A stretch of DNA of 5,974 nucleotides from Bacteroidota bacterium (lineage in GTDB: Bacteria > Bacteroidota > Bacteroidia > Chitinophagales > Chitinophagaceae). The stretch is taken from positions 1 through 5,974 of the forward strand of contig JAEZAM010000016.1 in the NCBI GenBank assembly GCA_023430465.1, read 5' to 3'. This document shows, piece by piece, positions 5,682 through 5,974 of this stretch. The notes under the pieces are model-generated. The model made no database searches. It was not told where the DNA came from and was given only the letters and a program-made list of their open reading frames with translations. How positions within the stretch are numbered: position 1 is the first letter of the stretch; each line of letters starts with the position of its first letter. A program made the translations under genes and the position numbers.

Positions 5682-5708
5682 TAGTGCGGAGTGTGGAGTG
5701 TGGAGAGC
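5682..5708. repeat. Heptamer repeat (GAGTGTG)n, cassette B
   Basis: TAGTGCG (5682-5688) is followed by two exact GAGTGTG units (5689-5702) and GAGAGC (5703-5708), then by hexamers, in the same order and orientation as at 5382-5415. Confidence 0.85.
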
Positions 5709-5816
5709 AACCCCAACCTCAACCTCAACCTCAACCTCAACCTTATCCTCAACCTCAACCTTAACCTCAACCTTAACCTCAACCTCAACCTTAACCTCAA
5801 CCTCAACCTCAACGCC
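5709..5816. repeat. Hexamer tandem repeat (AACCTC/AACCTT), 17 units plus a degenerate end
   Basis: Seventeen contiguous 6-bp units fill 5709-5810: eleven AACCTC, four AACCTT, one AACCCC at the left edge and one ATCCTC (5745-5750). AACGCC (5811-5816) is a decayed eighteenth. AACCTT units fall at 5739, 5757, 5769 and 5787, so variants are interspersed, suggesting growth by multi-unit duplication. The perfect tract ends 18 bases before the rfbB start codon, a position where copy-number change could affect expression. Confidence 0.95.
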
Positions 5817-5828
5817 CAAACAAATAAA

Positions 5829-5974
5829 ATGACTATCCTAATCACCGGCGGTGCCGGATTTATCGGCTCTCATGTTGTAAGACTGGTTGTCACTAAGTAT
5901 CCCAATTACAAGATCATTAACCTGGATGCATTGACCTATGCTGGCAACCTCGAAAACCTGCGTGACATTGAAAA
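5829..5974 (+). CDS. rfbB: dTDP-glucose 4,6-dehydratase, N-terminal part
   Basis: The first 48 codons are visible and the gene runs off the window (family length about 350). The start MTILITGGAGFIGSHVV carries the Rossmann NAD-binding GGAGFIG (7-13), and NLDALTYAGNLENL (32-45) is the signature second strand of RfbB/RmlB, separating it from other extended-SDR sugar epimerases. The enzyme converts dTDP-glucose to dTDP-4-keto-6-deoxyglucose, the second step of dTDP-L-rhamnose synthesis for O-antigen, capsule or exopolysaccharide; the catalytic YxxxK lies beyond the window. The leader AAACAAATAAA before the ATG is A-rich, as usual for Bacteroidota, and the hexamer tract lies directly upstream. 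No promoter motif is seen between the tract and the start, so the promoter lies within or beyond the repeats. Confidence 0.93.
   Translation, partial: MTILITGGAGFIGSHVVRLVVTKYPNYKIINLDALTYAGNLENLRDIE

Larger units (their letters stand above)
5377..5828. other. Gene-free repeat-rich intergenic region
   Basis: These 452 bases hold no credible gene. In order they contain: heptamer plus hexamer cassette A (5382-5433), a REP-like element (5437-5486), a degenerate hexamer trio (5501-5518), about 60 bases of AT-rich sequence without visible structure, a second REP-like element in inverse orientation (5582-5648), about 33 bases without visible structure, heptamer plus hexamer cassette B (5682-5816), and an A-rich leader (5817-5828) before rfbB. 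The minus-strand open frame across it is a by-product of the hexamers (Val-Glu/Val-Lys dipeptides). Confidence 0.85.

Noticed and set aside
5709..5810. Hexamer tract as telomere-like sequence or CRISPR array
   Set aside because: The units are contiguous 6-mers without spacers, so it is not CRISPR; the AACCTC unit merely resembles telomeric hexamers and lies in an ordinary chromosomal gap between genes.
5547..5819. Minus-strand 90-codon open frame rich in Val-Glu and Val-Lys dipeptides
   Set aside because: It is the translation of the GAGGTT hexamer tract joined to the REP-like element, which gives the familiar spurious STGSGQ-type peptide; no start context, fold or family supports a protein.

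Overview
The window looks like part of a Bacteroidota chromosome, most likely from a Chitinophagaceae-type soil or sediment bacterium. This is inferred from the protein style, the A-rich leaders without Shine-Dalgarno sequences, promoter-like TTG/TAnnTTTG elements, and families of short tandem intergenic repeats. No rRNA, tRNA, insertion sequence, phage gene or CRISPR array is visible. Both ends cut through genes.

Left part (1-3886): a plus-strand pair, the C-terminal half of a GntP-family permease followed 7 nt later by a RidA-family enamine/imine deaminase, ends in a strong intrinsic terminator (1317-1355). A small winged-helix-like protein (1437-1694) follows. It converges on a minus-strand pair: a D-threonine aldolase/D-serine dehydratase-like PLP enzyme (2783-3886) and an M19 dipeptidase (1695-2765). 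The two converging stop codons together form the palindrome TGATCA with no base between them. The four larger genes make a coherent D-amino-acid (D-Ser/D-Thr) utilisation locus. The dipeptidase would free D-residues from dipeptides and the permease would import substrate (DsdX, a D-serine permease, is a GntP relative). The PLP enzyme would form 2-aminoacrylate-type enamines or cleave the beta-hydroxy amino acid, and RidA would hydrolyse the reactive enamine. The link is inferred from families and proximity.

Middle (3958-5376): a secreted CE1/esterase-D-type alpha/beta hydrolase on the minus strand lies upstream of the PLP gene, separated from it by an AT-rich gap with 7-bp tandem repeats. Divergent from it is a 126-residue protein of unknown function with a Pro/Thr/Glu-rich tail.

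Right part (5377-5828): 452 bases without a credible gene, built almost wholly of repeats. Two copies of a cassette (7-bp GAGTGTG units, then GAGAGCAACC, then 6-bp AACCTC units) bracket an inverted pair of REP-like elements, one carrying the block CCCTGAGCCTGTCGAAGGG. The second hexamer tract (17 units) ends 18 bases before the start codon of a dTDP-glucose 4,6-dehydratase gene (rfbB/rmlB), which runs off the right end.
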